Below, in pieces: positions 18,278 through 27,700 of a DNA stretch of 64,000 bases. Each line of letters opens with the position of its first letter. Position 1 is the stretch's first letter. The DNA lies in NCBI GenBank assembly GCA_910575155.1, contig CAJTDX010000009.1:1-64000 (forward strand), given 5' to 3'. The stretch is from Lachnospiraceae bacterium. Its GTDB lineage: Bacteria > Bacillota > Clostridia > Lachnospirales > Lachnospiraceae. The notes beneath the pieces are model-generated. The model was not told the DNA's origin. It saw only the letters and a list, made by a program, of their open reading frames with translations, and did not search any database. Position numbers and translations under genes: made by a program.

Positions 18278-19954
18278 ATGAAAACCAATTATGGAAAACT
18301 GGGGCGGGAATCTATGGATTCACTTAAGAGCACCTCAAAAAGGTCTGCGGAAGTGCAGATGCAGATACTCGCTGAACTCATGTACCGTAACCGTGAAACG
18401 GTATATGGCAGGAAATATGGTTTTGGGGCTATCGAGACGGCCGGGGAGTTCCAGAAAAAAGTGCCGCTTTGCACATATGGGGATTACGAGGATTACATCC
18501 TGCGGATGATTGCAGGCGAGGAAAAGGTTCTGACAGAAGAACCAGCCGTTTATTATTGTATCAGTTCCGGTACTACCGGGGATGCGAAGTATCTTCCGCT
18601 TACGGAGACAGATTTAAAGATTCAGTATACGTATGCATACGGCGTTCTTTTCGGCATGGTAAGAGAGTATTACCGGGATTTGCCGGAAAATGAAGTTTTT
18701 GGCAGGATTTTCCAGATCGGGGAGTTTGCAAAGACTTATATGGAAAATGGTACAATGAACGGCATCCGTTCCGGATGTATTTACCAGTGGCTGGACAGGG
18801 ATGGGCAGTTTGACGCAGAGGATTACTGTGTGCCCAAGGAAGTATTGTTTCCGGATACGCTGGAAGATTTGTGCTATGTTAAGGTGCGGTTTGCATTGGC
18901 AGAGCCGGATCTTCGCGCCATACATGGCGTTTTTGTCAACCGGGTAGCAGGGGTTTTGGACTATATCTGGCGAAACTGGGAAATGCTGCTGAAGGATATG
19001 GAGTATGGAAGGGTGGATGAATGTGTGAGCCTGAGCCGCAGATGGAGGGAGTATGTAGAGAGAAAACTGCCGCCCAACCCTTTGCGGGCGGAACAGCTGC
19101 GCCTTCTTTCCCATGAGACGCTGCGTAAAGATCTCATTAAGAAAATTTGGCCCGGGGTCCGGTATGTGCTGGCAATTGGCGGGGAATCGTTTGCTTATTA
19201 TACAGAAAAGATGCAGGAGTATGCGGGGGACATTCCCATACATCCTTATGCCTATGCGGCTTCGGAAGGAATTTTTGGCGTTGCAGAGAAGATGAATCAG
19301 ACAAATCGTTATATTCTCTTTCCAGAGGCGGGATTTTTTGAGTTTATGCCGTTAAATAAGGAGCAGATGGAAGAACAACGGCCTTTATGTATGTGGGAGA
19401 TTAGCATCGGTGAGCGGTATGAACTTGTGTTTACAAACCATTCTGGGCTGTACCGTTACTGTATGCAGGATGTGATAGAGGTTGTTGACTGGTATGAGCA
19501 GGCTCCCATCGTGCAGTTTTGTTACCGTAAAAATCAAGTGGTCAATATTGCCGGGGAAAAGAGCAACCAGGAGCAGCTTGCAGAGGCTGTCAGGCAGTTT
19601 GCGTTCCGTATGCGCTGTGAGATTACAGGATATTGTATACAGGAGGATCTGTCAGACGTATTGCCGCATTATCAGTTGTATCTGGAATGCACGGATATCA
19701 ATGGCTCAGGCGCAGAAGACATTTTAGATGACTGCCTGTGCCGTGTAAATTATGAATATCAGGGCTGCCGGAAGATGAATGAAATTGGCAAAGTTCGCAT
19801 TTCCTATCTGCGTGCAGGCAGTTTTAGATGCTATGAGGAACAATTGGCGAAGAGTGGCAGGATGATGGGGCAGAACAAGCAGGTGTGCATTCTGGACACA
19901 GAGGAGAAGAAGCAGTTTTTTGCTGCCAGGGAGAATGATTCCAGGCAATATTGA
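18278..19954 (+). CDS. GH3-family acyl-adenylating / amide-forming enzyme
   Basis: Protein of 558 residues matching the GH3 (auxin-responsive promoter) family of the adenylate-forming superfamily. Motif I reads SSGTTGDAKYLPL near residue 93 and motif II reads YAASEGIFG near residue 326, with a C-terminal lid after about residue 400. Plant GH3 enzymes adenylate a carboxylic acid hormone and couple it to an amino acid; the bacterial relatives are largely uncharacterised. Inside an NRPS locus it could activate the starter acid, attach an amino acid to the product, or make an acyl-amino-acid signal. It starts 18 bp after the second MATE and has a ribosome site (AGGAAAG), so it belongs to the same operon. 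Confidence 0.87.
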   Translation: MKTNYGKLGRESMDSLKSTSKRSAEVQMQILAELMYRNRETVYGRKYGFGAIETAGEFQKKVPLCTYGDYEDYILRMIAGEEKVLTEEPAVYYCISSGTTGDAKYLPLTETDLKIQYTYAYGVLFGMVREYYRDLPENEVFGRIFQIGEFAKTYMENGTMNGIRSGCIYQWLDRDGQFDAEDYCVPKEVLFPDTLEDLCYVKVRFALAEPDLRAIHGVFVNRVAGVLDYIWRNWEMLLKDMEYGRVDECVSLSRRWREYVERKLPPNPLRAEQLRLLSHETLRKDLIKKIWPGVRYVLAIGGESFAYYTEKMQEYAGDIPIHPYAYAASEGIFGVAEKMNQTNRYILFPEAGFFEFMPLNKEQMEEQRPLCMWEISIGERYELVFTNHSGLYRYCMQDVIEVVDWYEQAPIVQFCYRKNQVVNIAGEKSNQEQLAEAVRQFAFRMRCEITGYCIQEDLSDVLPHYQLYLECTDINGSGAEDILDDCLCRVNYEYQGCRKMNEIGKVRISYLRAGSFRCYEEQLAKSGRMMGQNKQVCILDTEEKKQFFAARENDSRQY

Positions 19955-20081
19955 GAAGTTCCTGATACTCCATCTGTCCGGTCATCAGCGCCGGCAGTCT
20001 GATGGCTGGCCGGACGGAGCGTTAACCGCCGGAATAATATCATAACAGGGCCAAACGCTGTTTGGGAAAGGAAGAAGTGGA
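19955..20081 (+). other. Intercistronic hairpin between GH3 and PP2C genes
   Basis: This 127-bp gap holds an interrupted inverted repeat (GTCCGG...CATCAG at 19976-19988 pairing with CTGATG...CCGGAC at 19999-20015). It lacks a T tract, so it is not a standard terminator and may stabilise or process the transcript. A GGAAAGGAAG ribosome site precedes the PP2C gene. Confidence 0.4.
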
Positions 20082-21713
20082 ATGAAAAAGAGGATTACCG
20101 GACTTACGGGAAAACTGACGCTCGGCATCATAATCTTCGGCATTTTGCTGGGGGTGATGATCAGCATAATTGGCTACCGGGAATTTACGTCTGTGTTAGA
20201 GCGGCAGTATAATGATTCGGCGTATGAGATCGCGGAGACTGCGGCAAATTACTTAAATCCAGATAAATTTGAAGAATATTTGTCCACAGGGGAGATGGAT
20301 GATGAGTACCATGAGATTGAAAAACGGCTGGATGATTTGGTGGACGCCACGGACACGACATTGATTTATGTGGCGAAGGTTGACACTTCAGATTACCGGA
20401 CGCTTACTTATATTTATGACGCGGTGAATTCCGCCAGCGGCTTTGACCGTTATCCTCTGGGCTATACGGCGGTTGGCGTGGATGAGAAGTATGTGAATAA
20501 TGTGCGGGGGATCATTACCAGAGGCGAGCGTGCTACGGAATATCTTTATTCTTATTCGGAGGAATCCGGGGCGCATACGACGGCAGGCATTGCCATATAT
20601 GATTCAAAAGGAGAAATTGTGGCAATCCTCGGCGTGGAGAAAGCGATGAGAAGACTGGAAAATGCCCGCAATACGTATGTGAAAGACGTGCTGCTTGGCG
20701 TTCTGGCCGCCGTCTGCCTGTTTCTGCTTGTGTATAGCATGTTTTTGTACCGGGAGGTCTTGCTGCCGATTCTTGCCGTCACGGACGAAGCCAAGCGTTT
20801 TGCAGATTCTAATACGCCCTCGGATAAGCTGTCCGCCATTAACAAGAATGATGAAATCGGCGTGTTGGCAAAGGCTGTGGGCAAGATGGAGACGGATCTT
20901 GTGGAATATATAGAAAACCTGACGATGGTCACGGCAGAGAAGGAGCGGATTGGAGCGGAGCTTTCCATTGCCACGCAGATACAGGCAGATATGCTGCCCG
21001 GAATTTTCCCGGCGTTTCCGGACAAACCGGAATTTGATATCTATGCCACAATGAATCCGGCAAAGGAAGTCGGCGGTGATTTCTATGATTTCTTCATGGT
21101 GGACGAGAGCCATCTGGCGGTTGTCATGGCGGATGTCTCAGGAAAAGGCGTGCCGGCGGCGCTGTTTATGGTGATTGGCAAGACCCTGATTAAGGAACAT
21201 ACCCAGCCTGGCAGGGATTTGGGCGAGGTGTTCACAAAGGTCAATGACCTCTTATGCGAGTCTAATAGCGAAGGATTGTTTATCACCGCCTTTGAAGGTG
21301 TGCTTGATCTTGTGAGCGGCGAGTTTACATTTGTCAATGCAGGTCATGAAATACCCTTTATCTGCAAAAAGGACGGCAGCTATGAGCCTTATAAAATTCG
21401 TGCAGGTTTTGTGCTTGCCGGTATGGAGGGGATACGTTATAAGTGCGGTACGATGCAGTTATCTCCCGGCGACCGGCTGTTTCAGTATACGGACGGCGTG
21501 ACAGAGGCAATGGATCAGGACGGCAGGCTCTACGGCATGGAACGGCTGGGAGAAATTCTTGCACAGAATACAGCGTTAGCGCCGATGGAACTGCTGGGGA
21601 AAGTCAAAGAAGATATTGATGCTTTTGTGGGCGATGCGCCGCAGTTTGACGATATTACCATGTTATGTCTGGAATACAGGGAAAGGATGCATAATGAAGG
21701 AATTGACGATTGA
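20082..21713 (+). CDS. Membrane sensor PP2C-type (SpoIIE/RsbU) serine phosphatase
   Basis: Signal-controlled phosphatase of 543 residues. An N-terminal membrane helix (about 13-32) is followed by an outside sensory domain to about 198, a second membrane helix (about 203-222), a HAMP linker, a coiled coil (VTAEKERIGAELSIATQIQADMLP) and the PP2C/SpoIIE domain. Metal-binding aspartates are visible in GGDFYDFF (Asp333), ADVSGKG (Asp351) and QFDDITML. It should remove phosphate from the STAS protein at 16132 when the outer domain senses its ligand. The kinase gene at 21694 overlaps its last 20 bases, so the two are translationally coupled. It completes a partner-switching triad within the NRPS locus. 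Confidence 0.93.
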   Translation: MKKRITGLTGKLTLGIIIFGILLGVMISIIGYREFTSVLERQYNDSAYEIAETAANYLNPDKFEEYLSTGEMDDEYHEIEKRLDDLVDATDTTLIYVAKVDTSDYRTLTYIYDAVNSASGFDRYPLGYTAVGVDEKYVNNVRGIITRGERATEYLYSYSEESGAHTTAGIAIYDSKGEIVAILGVEKAMRRLENARNTYVKDVLLGVLAAVCLFLLVYSMFLYREVLLPILAVTDEAKRFADSNTPSDKLSAINKNDEIGVLAKAVGKMETDLVEYIENLTMVTAEKERIGAELSIATQIQADMLPGIFPAFPDKPEFDIYATMNPAKEVGGDFYDFFMVDESHLAVVMADVSGKGVPAALFMVIGKTLIKEHTQPGRDLGEVFTKVNDLLCESNSEGLFITAFEGVLDLVSGEFTFVNAGHEIPFICKKDGSYEPYKIRAGFVLAGMEGIRYKCGTMQLSPGDRLFQYTDGVTEAMDQDGRLYGMERLGEILAQNTALAPMELLGKVKEDIDAFVGDAPQFDDITMLCLEYRERMHNEGIDD

Positions 21714-22101
21714 CGCGACAGTAGAAAATATAGAAACAGTGACGATGTTTGTTGATGAACAGTTAGCACAGATGAATTGTCCGCTGAAAGCACAGATGCA
21801 GATTGACATTGCTATTGACGAACTCTTTGGCAATATCGCGCACTATGCCTATAATCCTGAGACAGGTCCGGCGACTGTCCGTATTGACGTCTTACAGGAT
21901 CCTCTTTCGGTGGTGGTAACGTTTATCGACAATGGCAAGGCTTACGACCCGCTTGCCAGAGAAGACCCCAATGTGGCGCTTACAGCGGAAGAGCGGGAGA
22001 TTGGCGGGCTTGGCATCTATATGGTGAAGAAGTGCATGGATGAGATTTCTTATGAATATAAGGATGGGAAGAATATCCTGCGCATTAAGAAAAAGATATG
22101 A
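21694..22101 (+). CDS. RsbW/SpoIIAB-like serine kinase (anti-sigma-factor-type HATPase)
   Basis: Free HATPase of 135 residues. The N-box (IDELFGNIAHYAY), G1 box (IDNGKAYDP) and G2 box (GGLGIYMVKK) are all intact, so ATP binding and phosphorylation of a STAS partner are expected. The start at 21694 is chosen because it gives the normal N-terminus and has AAAGGA 8 nt upstream; an earlier in-frame ATG lies inside the PP2C gene. It overlaps the phosphatase gene by 20 bp. RsbW-type proteins normally hold a sigma factor, but no sigma gene is in this locus. The target may be the STAS protein alone or an unlinked sigma factor. Confidence 0.9.
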   Translation: MKELTIDATVENIETVTMFVDEQLAQMNCPLKAQMQIDIAIDELFGNIAHYAYNPETGPATVRIDVLQDPLSVVVTFIDNGKAYDPLAREDPNVALTAEEREIGGLGIYMVKKCMDEISYEYKDGKNILRIKKKI

Positions 22102-22193
22102 CGTTTCTTATTATTACAGGCTTTTCGCCAGAATTGCCCATAAAAAAGTTGATGTAAAGTAAGGTGATTTTTATCATTAGTCACTGTTTAGGA

Positions 22194-22226
22194 ACAGACA
22201 GCCTCCGGGAACCGGGGGCTGTCTGT
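22194..22226 (+). terminator. Very stable hairpin closing the NRPS locus
   Basis: A 15-bp stem (ACAGACAGCCTCCGG with CCGGGGGCTGTCTGT, one G-U pair) and a 3-nt loop. No T tract follows, so it may end or protect the transcript by a route other than a standard terminator. It is symmetric enough to act on either strand. Confidence 0.55.
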
Positions 22227-22257
22227 GGATATATGAAGCGTATTCCCGCGTGATAAC

Positions 22258-22286
22258 TTGCATTGACGGGCAGGTTTTGATATACT
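22258..22286 (+). promoter_or_regulatory. Predicted sigma-A promoter of the SMC operon
   Basis: TTGCAT and TATACT separated by 17 bp, about 75 bp before the first gene of the JetABC-like operon. It is downstream of the stable hairpin that closes the NRPS region. Confidence 0.6.
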
Positions 22287-22360
22287 AAGGACATTATGAC
22301 AGGGTATATTTGGAAGTCACGTCAGACAAGCCTGCTTACGGCAGGAAACGGAGGAATTCC

Positions 22361-23980
22361 ATGCAGTATGAATTTTTAAAACATTTTCCCAGGAGAATGA
22401 AAAATGTGGGACTGTACGCCGTTTTAGTGCAGAACAGCCTGCAGAAAGCCTCCTGGAAAAAATATGGTTTTCAGAAGACAGACGAACAGTTCAATGTGAT
22501 TTTTGCAGTCCTTCTCTATATCATGGAGCAGTCTCTTAAGGAAGAACACTGTACCATGGATGATATCGGCGCCTATATTGATAATGTCAACGCCCAGTAT
22601 TTTGGCAAACAAATGACGTATGAGGACTGCCGCGCACTGGGGGATTTTATCGTAAACGTGGTGCTGTCCAACGAGGGCAGGACTATGTACTTTGAGGGGT
22701 TTCATTTCGAGCACAGCGCATATCAGACGATCAGTATCAGTTATGTGGCAAATCGCATTGTATACAGCGAGCAGGATGTAAAGCGCACTTCTTATTATCT
22801 TACGGATGATGGCTATAATCTTTTATTATCCACATTGGAAATTGAAAATAATATGAAATTAACCATCCACGAGATGATTTTTCAAATGCATCTGGAAAAG
22901 CAGAGCTATGATAAAGCAGTGGATGAGATCAAAAACGTGTTCAATCTTCTGCGCATCCAGCTTCAGAAGATCCAGGAGGCGATGGGGAAAATCCGCAGGA
23001 ATGCCCTGAATTATTCGGTGCGGGATTATCAGGAAATTCTCAATGAAAATTTAGAGACGATCAGCGACACCAAAGCAAAATTCCAGAATTACCGGGAGCT
23101 GGTCAAAAGCCGTGTCAGGGAACTGGAAGAGTCTGACATCAATGTGCGCAGGCTCACCAGGAAGGAAGAGGAAAAGTTAGGGCATTTAAGAGAGATTGAA
23201 TATTATCTGAACCGTACCATAGATGAGCACCAGAAGATTTTAAACAGCCATTTTGACCTGAAATCACTGTATACCAGAGAACTGGAGGCATTATCCCAGA
23301 TGTCCTTTATCCAGCGGTTTCCTCTGCGCGCCGGACTGTATGATCGAATCTTAGAACAGCCGCAGGCTTTGGAGCGTCTGGAATATTTTCTGCGGCCCTT
23401 GTTCTGCCAGGAAGCCGAAAAGACCTATAATCTGAATAAAGCGTTTCAGCTGCAGCGGCCTTTGCGCAAAAATAAAGAGGCGGAAGGAGAGGAAACCCTG
23501 GATTTTGACGCCGGAGCCTGGGAAGAGGAACAAGAACAGCTTCGCCGGGAGAAATTGAGGCGGTATGAGAAGAGCCTGTCTTATCTGTTAGAGCAGACGC
23601 AAAAGCAGGGCGAGATTACGCTGGAAGAACTTTCACAGCGGGTAAGCGAAGAAGGCAGACAGCAGGAGCTGGTGCCCAATGTGGAAATTTTTAAAGAAAT
23701 CATGGTGGAACTGATCCGCAGCAGGGAGATTAATATTCCCCTCCTGCAGAAAGAACAGAGCGAATATATTGGAGAACAGTCCGGGGAATTTCAGTTAAAT
23801 GTTATGTTGTTGTACCTGATAGAAGAATATCCGCAGTTTGCAGATATTGTGAGGATAGAAACATATCGCATGGAGGATGGAAAAACCGTTTATTTTCCGG
23901 AGGTTTCGGATGAAAACGGAGAGAGAAAAACCATTCGCTGCTCCAATGTACAGATACAAATAATCAAGGAGGGACAGTAA
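22361..23980 (+). CDS. jetA: Kleisin-like subunit of a Wadjet/MksBEF-type SMC complex (JetA/MksF-like)
   Basis: Protein of 539 residues with an N-terminal winged-helix-like part (MQYEFLKHFP), a long alpha-helical middle rich in heptads (about 190-310), and a C-terminal helical part ending at the next gene. The layout and gene order, directly before a 244-aa protein and a 1498-aa SMC ATPase, match the kleisin of MksF/JetA type, which bridges the SMC heads. The ATG at 22361 is preferred because GGAGG lies 6-7 nt upstream; an in-frame ATG at 22310 has no site. Sequence similarity to a named family was judged by eye only, so the identity rests mainly on order and architecture. Confidence 0.65.
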   Translation: MQYEFLKHFPRRMKNVGLYAVLVQNSLQKASWKKYGFQKTDEQFNVIFAVLLYIMEQSLKEEHCTMDDIGAYIDNVNAQYFGKQMTYEDCRALGDFIVNVVLSNEGRTMYFEGFHFEHSAYQTISISYVANRIVYSEQDVKRTSYYLTDDGYNLLLSTLEIENNMKLTIHEMIFQMHLEKQSYDKAVDEIKNVFNLLRIQLQKIQEAMGKIRRNALNYSVRDYQEILNENLETISDTKAKFQNYRELVKSRVRELEESDINVRRLTRKEEEKLGHLREIEYYLNRTIDEHQKILNSHFDLKSLYTRELEALSQMSFIQRFPLRAGLYDRILEQPQALERLEYFLRPLFCQEAEKTYNLNKAFQLQRPLRKNKEAEGEETLDFDAGAWEEEQEQLRREKLRRYEKSLSYLLEQTQKQGEITLEELSQRVSEEGRQQELVPNVEIFKEIMVELIRSREINIPLLQKEQSEYIGEQSGEFQLNVMLLYLIEEYPQFADIVRIETYRMEDGKTVYFPEVSDENGERKTIRCSNVQIQIIKEGQ

Positions 23981-23983
23981 GAT

Positions 23984-24718
23984 ATGGGATATGAAGCAGA
24001 AGAGATCCGGCAGAGCCAGGAGATATTTTATTATCTGTTAGAACACCGCGAACTGCAGGAAGAACAGGAACAGCTTCTCTACCGTGCCTATGCGGAACAG
24101 GAGAGCGTACAGAACCTGGTGAAATCCCAGGGAGAAGTCGCGCTGTGCAATATAGAGCGGTATGGAAATGTGATTTATCTCATTCCCAAAGAGGAAAATC
24201 ATTTTCTGGGTTTTTCCAAAGCCCATCTGAAAACCGCCTTATGCAAATCCAACGGCACGGACAAAGATTATTACCTGTCCCAATTTGTAATTCTTACGAT
24301 ATTAGTGGAATTTTTCGACGGTCAGGGAAGCAGCAGTAAATCCAGGGAATATATGCGGGTGGGAGAATTGCAGAACTGTATTTCTCAGAGATTAAAAGAA
24401 GGAGCGCAGAATGTGCCTCCCGAAGAGGAGGAACAGAAAGGAATCGCATTTTCCAATATGATGGAGGCATACGAGGCGCTGCGCTCGGATGAAAAGGGTT
24501 CCCGCGCCAGAACTACAAAAGAAGGATTTCTGCATAATATATTGATGTTTTTGCAGAAGCAGGGATTGATTGAATATGTAGAACAGGATGAAATGATAAA
24601 GACGACCAGGAAACTGGACAGCTTTATGGACTGGAACCTGCTGAATCAGAATAATTACCAAAGAATCCGGAAAGTGCTGCAGGAGGCAGCGCAACCTGCG
24701 GGAGGCGAACATGAGTAA
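23984..24718 (+). CDS. jetB: KITE-like subunit of the SMC complex (JetB/MksE-like, DUF6063 type)
   Basis: Protein of 244 residues, mostly helical with winged-helix character, located between the kleisin-like and SMC genes. It starts 3 bp after the first gene (AAGGAGGGACAGTAAG ribosome site) and overlaps the SMC gene by 8 bp, so all three are translationally coupled. KITE proteins (MksE, JetB) dimerise and bind the kleisin. It resembles the DUF6063 group that accompanies SMC-like ATPases in Clostridia. A charged middle segment (PPEEEEQKGIAFSNM, about 142-156) precedes the C-terminal wing. There is no catalytic motif. Confidence is moderate because the call depends on context. Confidence 0.62.
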   Translation: MGYEAEEIRQSQEIFYYLLEHRELQEEQEQLLYRAYAEQESVQNLVKSQGEVALCNIERYGNVIYLIPKEENHFLGFSKAHLKTALCKSNGTDKDYYLSQFVILTILVEFFDGQGSSSKSREYMRVGELQNCISQRLKEGAQNVPPEEEEQKGIAFSNMMEAYEALRSDEKGSRARTTKEGFLHNILMFLQKQGLIEYVEQDEMIKTTRKLDSFMDWNLLNQNNYQRIRKVLQEAAQPAGGEHE

Positions 24719-27700
24719 AATCAATGCAGTAAGACTGATTAATATTAATTATAATAACAACGCGATTCGGATCAGCGATGAGACGTTTCATTTCAACGGG
24801 GAGAGCACCCTGATGTCTCTGCGCAACGGCGGCGGAAAATCTGTACTGGTGCAGATGCTGACGGCGCCGTTTGTCCATAAACGTTACCGGGACGCCAAGG
24901 ACCGTCCCTTTGAGAGCTATTTTACCACCAATAAGCCGTCTTTTATTATGACGGAATGGGCGCTTGATAAAGGCGCCGGTTATGTACTTGCCGGAATGAT
25001 GGTGCGCAAAGCTGTGGACAGCGAGGAATATGCCGGAGAACGTCTGGAAATGCTGAACTTTATCAGTGAATATCCAAGCGCCTGTCTCCACGATATCCAT
25101 CATCTCCCGGTTCTGGAGAAGCGCAAACGGGAAATTGTCCTGAAAAATTTTGCTTCCTGCCGCCAGTTGTTTGAGGACTATAAAAAAGATTCCGCCATGA
25201 AATTTTTCTGTTATGACATGAGAAACGCAGCGCAGTCGAGGCAGTATTTTGACAAGCTTTCGGAGTATCAGATTAATTACAAAGAATGGGAAGGGATTAT
25301 TAAGAAAGTCAATCTGAAAGAGTCCGGGCTTTCCGATTTATTTGCAGACTGCCGGGATGAAAAAGGTCTGGTGGAAAAATGGTTTCTGGACGCGGTGGAA
25401 AATAAATTAAATAAAGACAAAAACCGTATGAAAGAATTTCAGATGATTTTAGAGAAATACGTAGGACAGTACAAGGAGAACCAGTCTAAAATCAAAAGGA
25501 GGGATATCATCCGCCGTTTCCGGGAGGAGGCGCTTCGCATTGAGGAAAAAAACAGACAGTATCTGGAGATGGATCAGGGTGTAAACGCACAGGAGAACAG
25601 AGTCGCCTGTTTTCGAAGTGAACTGGAAGAACTGCATCAGTACACGGCGAAACAGGAGGAGGAAAACAGAGAAAAAACAGAATCGCTGCGCGCGGAACTG
25701 GCGCAGTTGGAATATCAGAAATTGTCCGAGGAATATTACCGTCTGGAGGAACAGAAGAATTTCCACATGGGAAACCGTGAAATGATTGCCATGGAAAAAG
25801 AGGATCTGGAACGGCAGGCAGAGCGGATGCAGCATAAATTGTACGTGCTGGCCTGCGCGAAGCAGCAGGAAAGCGTGGAAGAAGAGAAGGCGGAATGGGA
25901 ACTTGCCCGCCAGCGTCTTTTGGTGGCCAGAGAGCGCAGGAAAGATTTAGAGCCGGAGCGGAATTGCCTGGGCTGTCTTTTGCGCAGCCATTACCAGTCT
26001 GCGCTTACAAAAAACCGGAGTGACTGCCAGAACAACAGGGACAGCGCCGCGGAAACCGCCGAAAAGTTACGCGGGGAACAGCAGGCGTTGATGGATTTGG
26101 AAGAATCCCTGCGTCAAAATGCTCTGCACATGGGCGAGCTGAACAGTAAAATCGCAGCGTATGACAGATTAGAAGCGCAGTTCAACGCCAGATATCAGGA
26201 ACAGCTTACGAGAAATATCCTCGGAGAATACGAGCCGGGCAGCCTGGAAGTTTTTGCAGAGGTCTTAAAGAAAACTTCAGAAGAGACGGCGCGGAGCAAA
26301 ATTTTGCAGAACCGGGAACTGGAGAAGAAGAAAACGTATGGAGTGAGCTTAGAGCGCAAAATTGCAGGGCAGAAAGAAGAGCGCGCCGGGGTTCTGGCAA
26401 GCCGGGAGCAGCATATGCAATTACAGGAGAGATTTGAGAAGGAGCTGGAGCAGCGCAGATTTATTCTGAAGTATCTGGAACTGGAGGAGTCCGCGCTGTT
26501 TGAGGAGGAGAAGATTTTTCAGACGGCAGACCGCAAGTTAAGAGAAATAGACGTTATAAGAAGAAGTCTGGAAAAAGAGGAAAATGAGCTGCAAAAAGAA
26601 TATCAGAGATTGACAAAGGGAAGAGTGCTGGAACTTCCGCCGGAGCTGTCAGAGGAATTTGAACGGCAGGGCATCCATATCGTTTACGGTATGGAATGGC
26701 TGAAAAAGAACGGATATTCCGAAAAGAAAAACCAGCAGTTGGTGCGAAAACATCCATTTCTTCCCTATGCGCTGATTTTGTCTGAGAATGAGATGGAAAA
26801 ACTGTGCGAATGTTCCGGTATGATTCCCACGGCATTTCCGATTCCTATTATTTTGCGGAAGGATTTGGAGGAAAAGCAGGATAGGAAGGAGGGAAGCGTA
26901 ATTCAGTTTCCCGGGCTCAGTTTCTATCTGTTGTTCAATGAGAATCTTCTGGATGAGGAGAAACTTGCAAAACTTGTAGAGGAAAAACAGCGCCAGATTG
27001 AGAAAAAGCAGGAAATGATCACTGTCCGCAGACAGGAGTACAGCGAGTATTTTGCCTGGAAAGAGCAGGTGAAAAATCAGAATGTCAGCAAAGAGAATTA
27101 TAACAAGAATCAGGCGGAGCTTACGCAGTTAACAGAATCTGTGCAAAAACTGGAAGAGGATATTCGCTGCGGCGCGCAGGAACTGGTAAAGAACCAGGAA
27201 CAGACGGCAAAGCTTGAAAAAGAAATCCGGGAACTGGACCGTAAAATAGAGCAGTCTCAGAGGAAAGAAACAGAGTTTGGAGAATTACAGTCGTCCTATA
27301 CAGAGTATCAGGAACACCGCCGACTGCAGGAAAAATGCAAAAAGGAAGAAATGCGTTTTCTGGAACATCAGAAATTATCCAGGTTTCAGAGCTTAAAGTT
27401 TCAGGAAACCCTGACGAGCCTGCAGAATATGCAGGTTGTTCTGGAGCGTGACCAGGAACAGTTAAAGAAGCGGCTTGCCCTTTATCAGGGATATAAAAAG
27501 GCAACGGAGCAGGAAATGAAAAAAGCGCTGCCGGAAACTATACGTAAATTGCTGACGTCGGACGAAAATGAGGCGCAGCCAGGCGGCGGGGCGTCAGAAT
27601 GGACCAGAGGCTGGCAGAAACATCTGCCGGAACTGGAAGCAAGGTATGCGGCGGTAACAGCGACGGTATCGCAGGAGATTCAGGAGCTGGAGCTTTCAGA

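Noticed and set aside
20082-22101. PP2C and RsbW-like genes as an ordinary sigma-B regulon
   Set aside because: No sigma-factor gene lies near, and the related kinase domains are fused to exporters, so a standard sigma-B reading does not fit.
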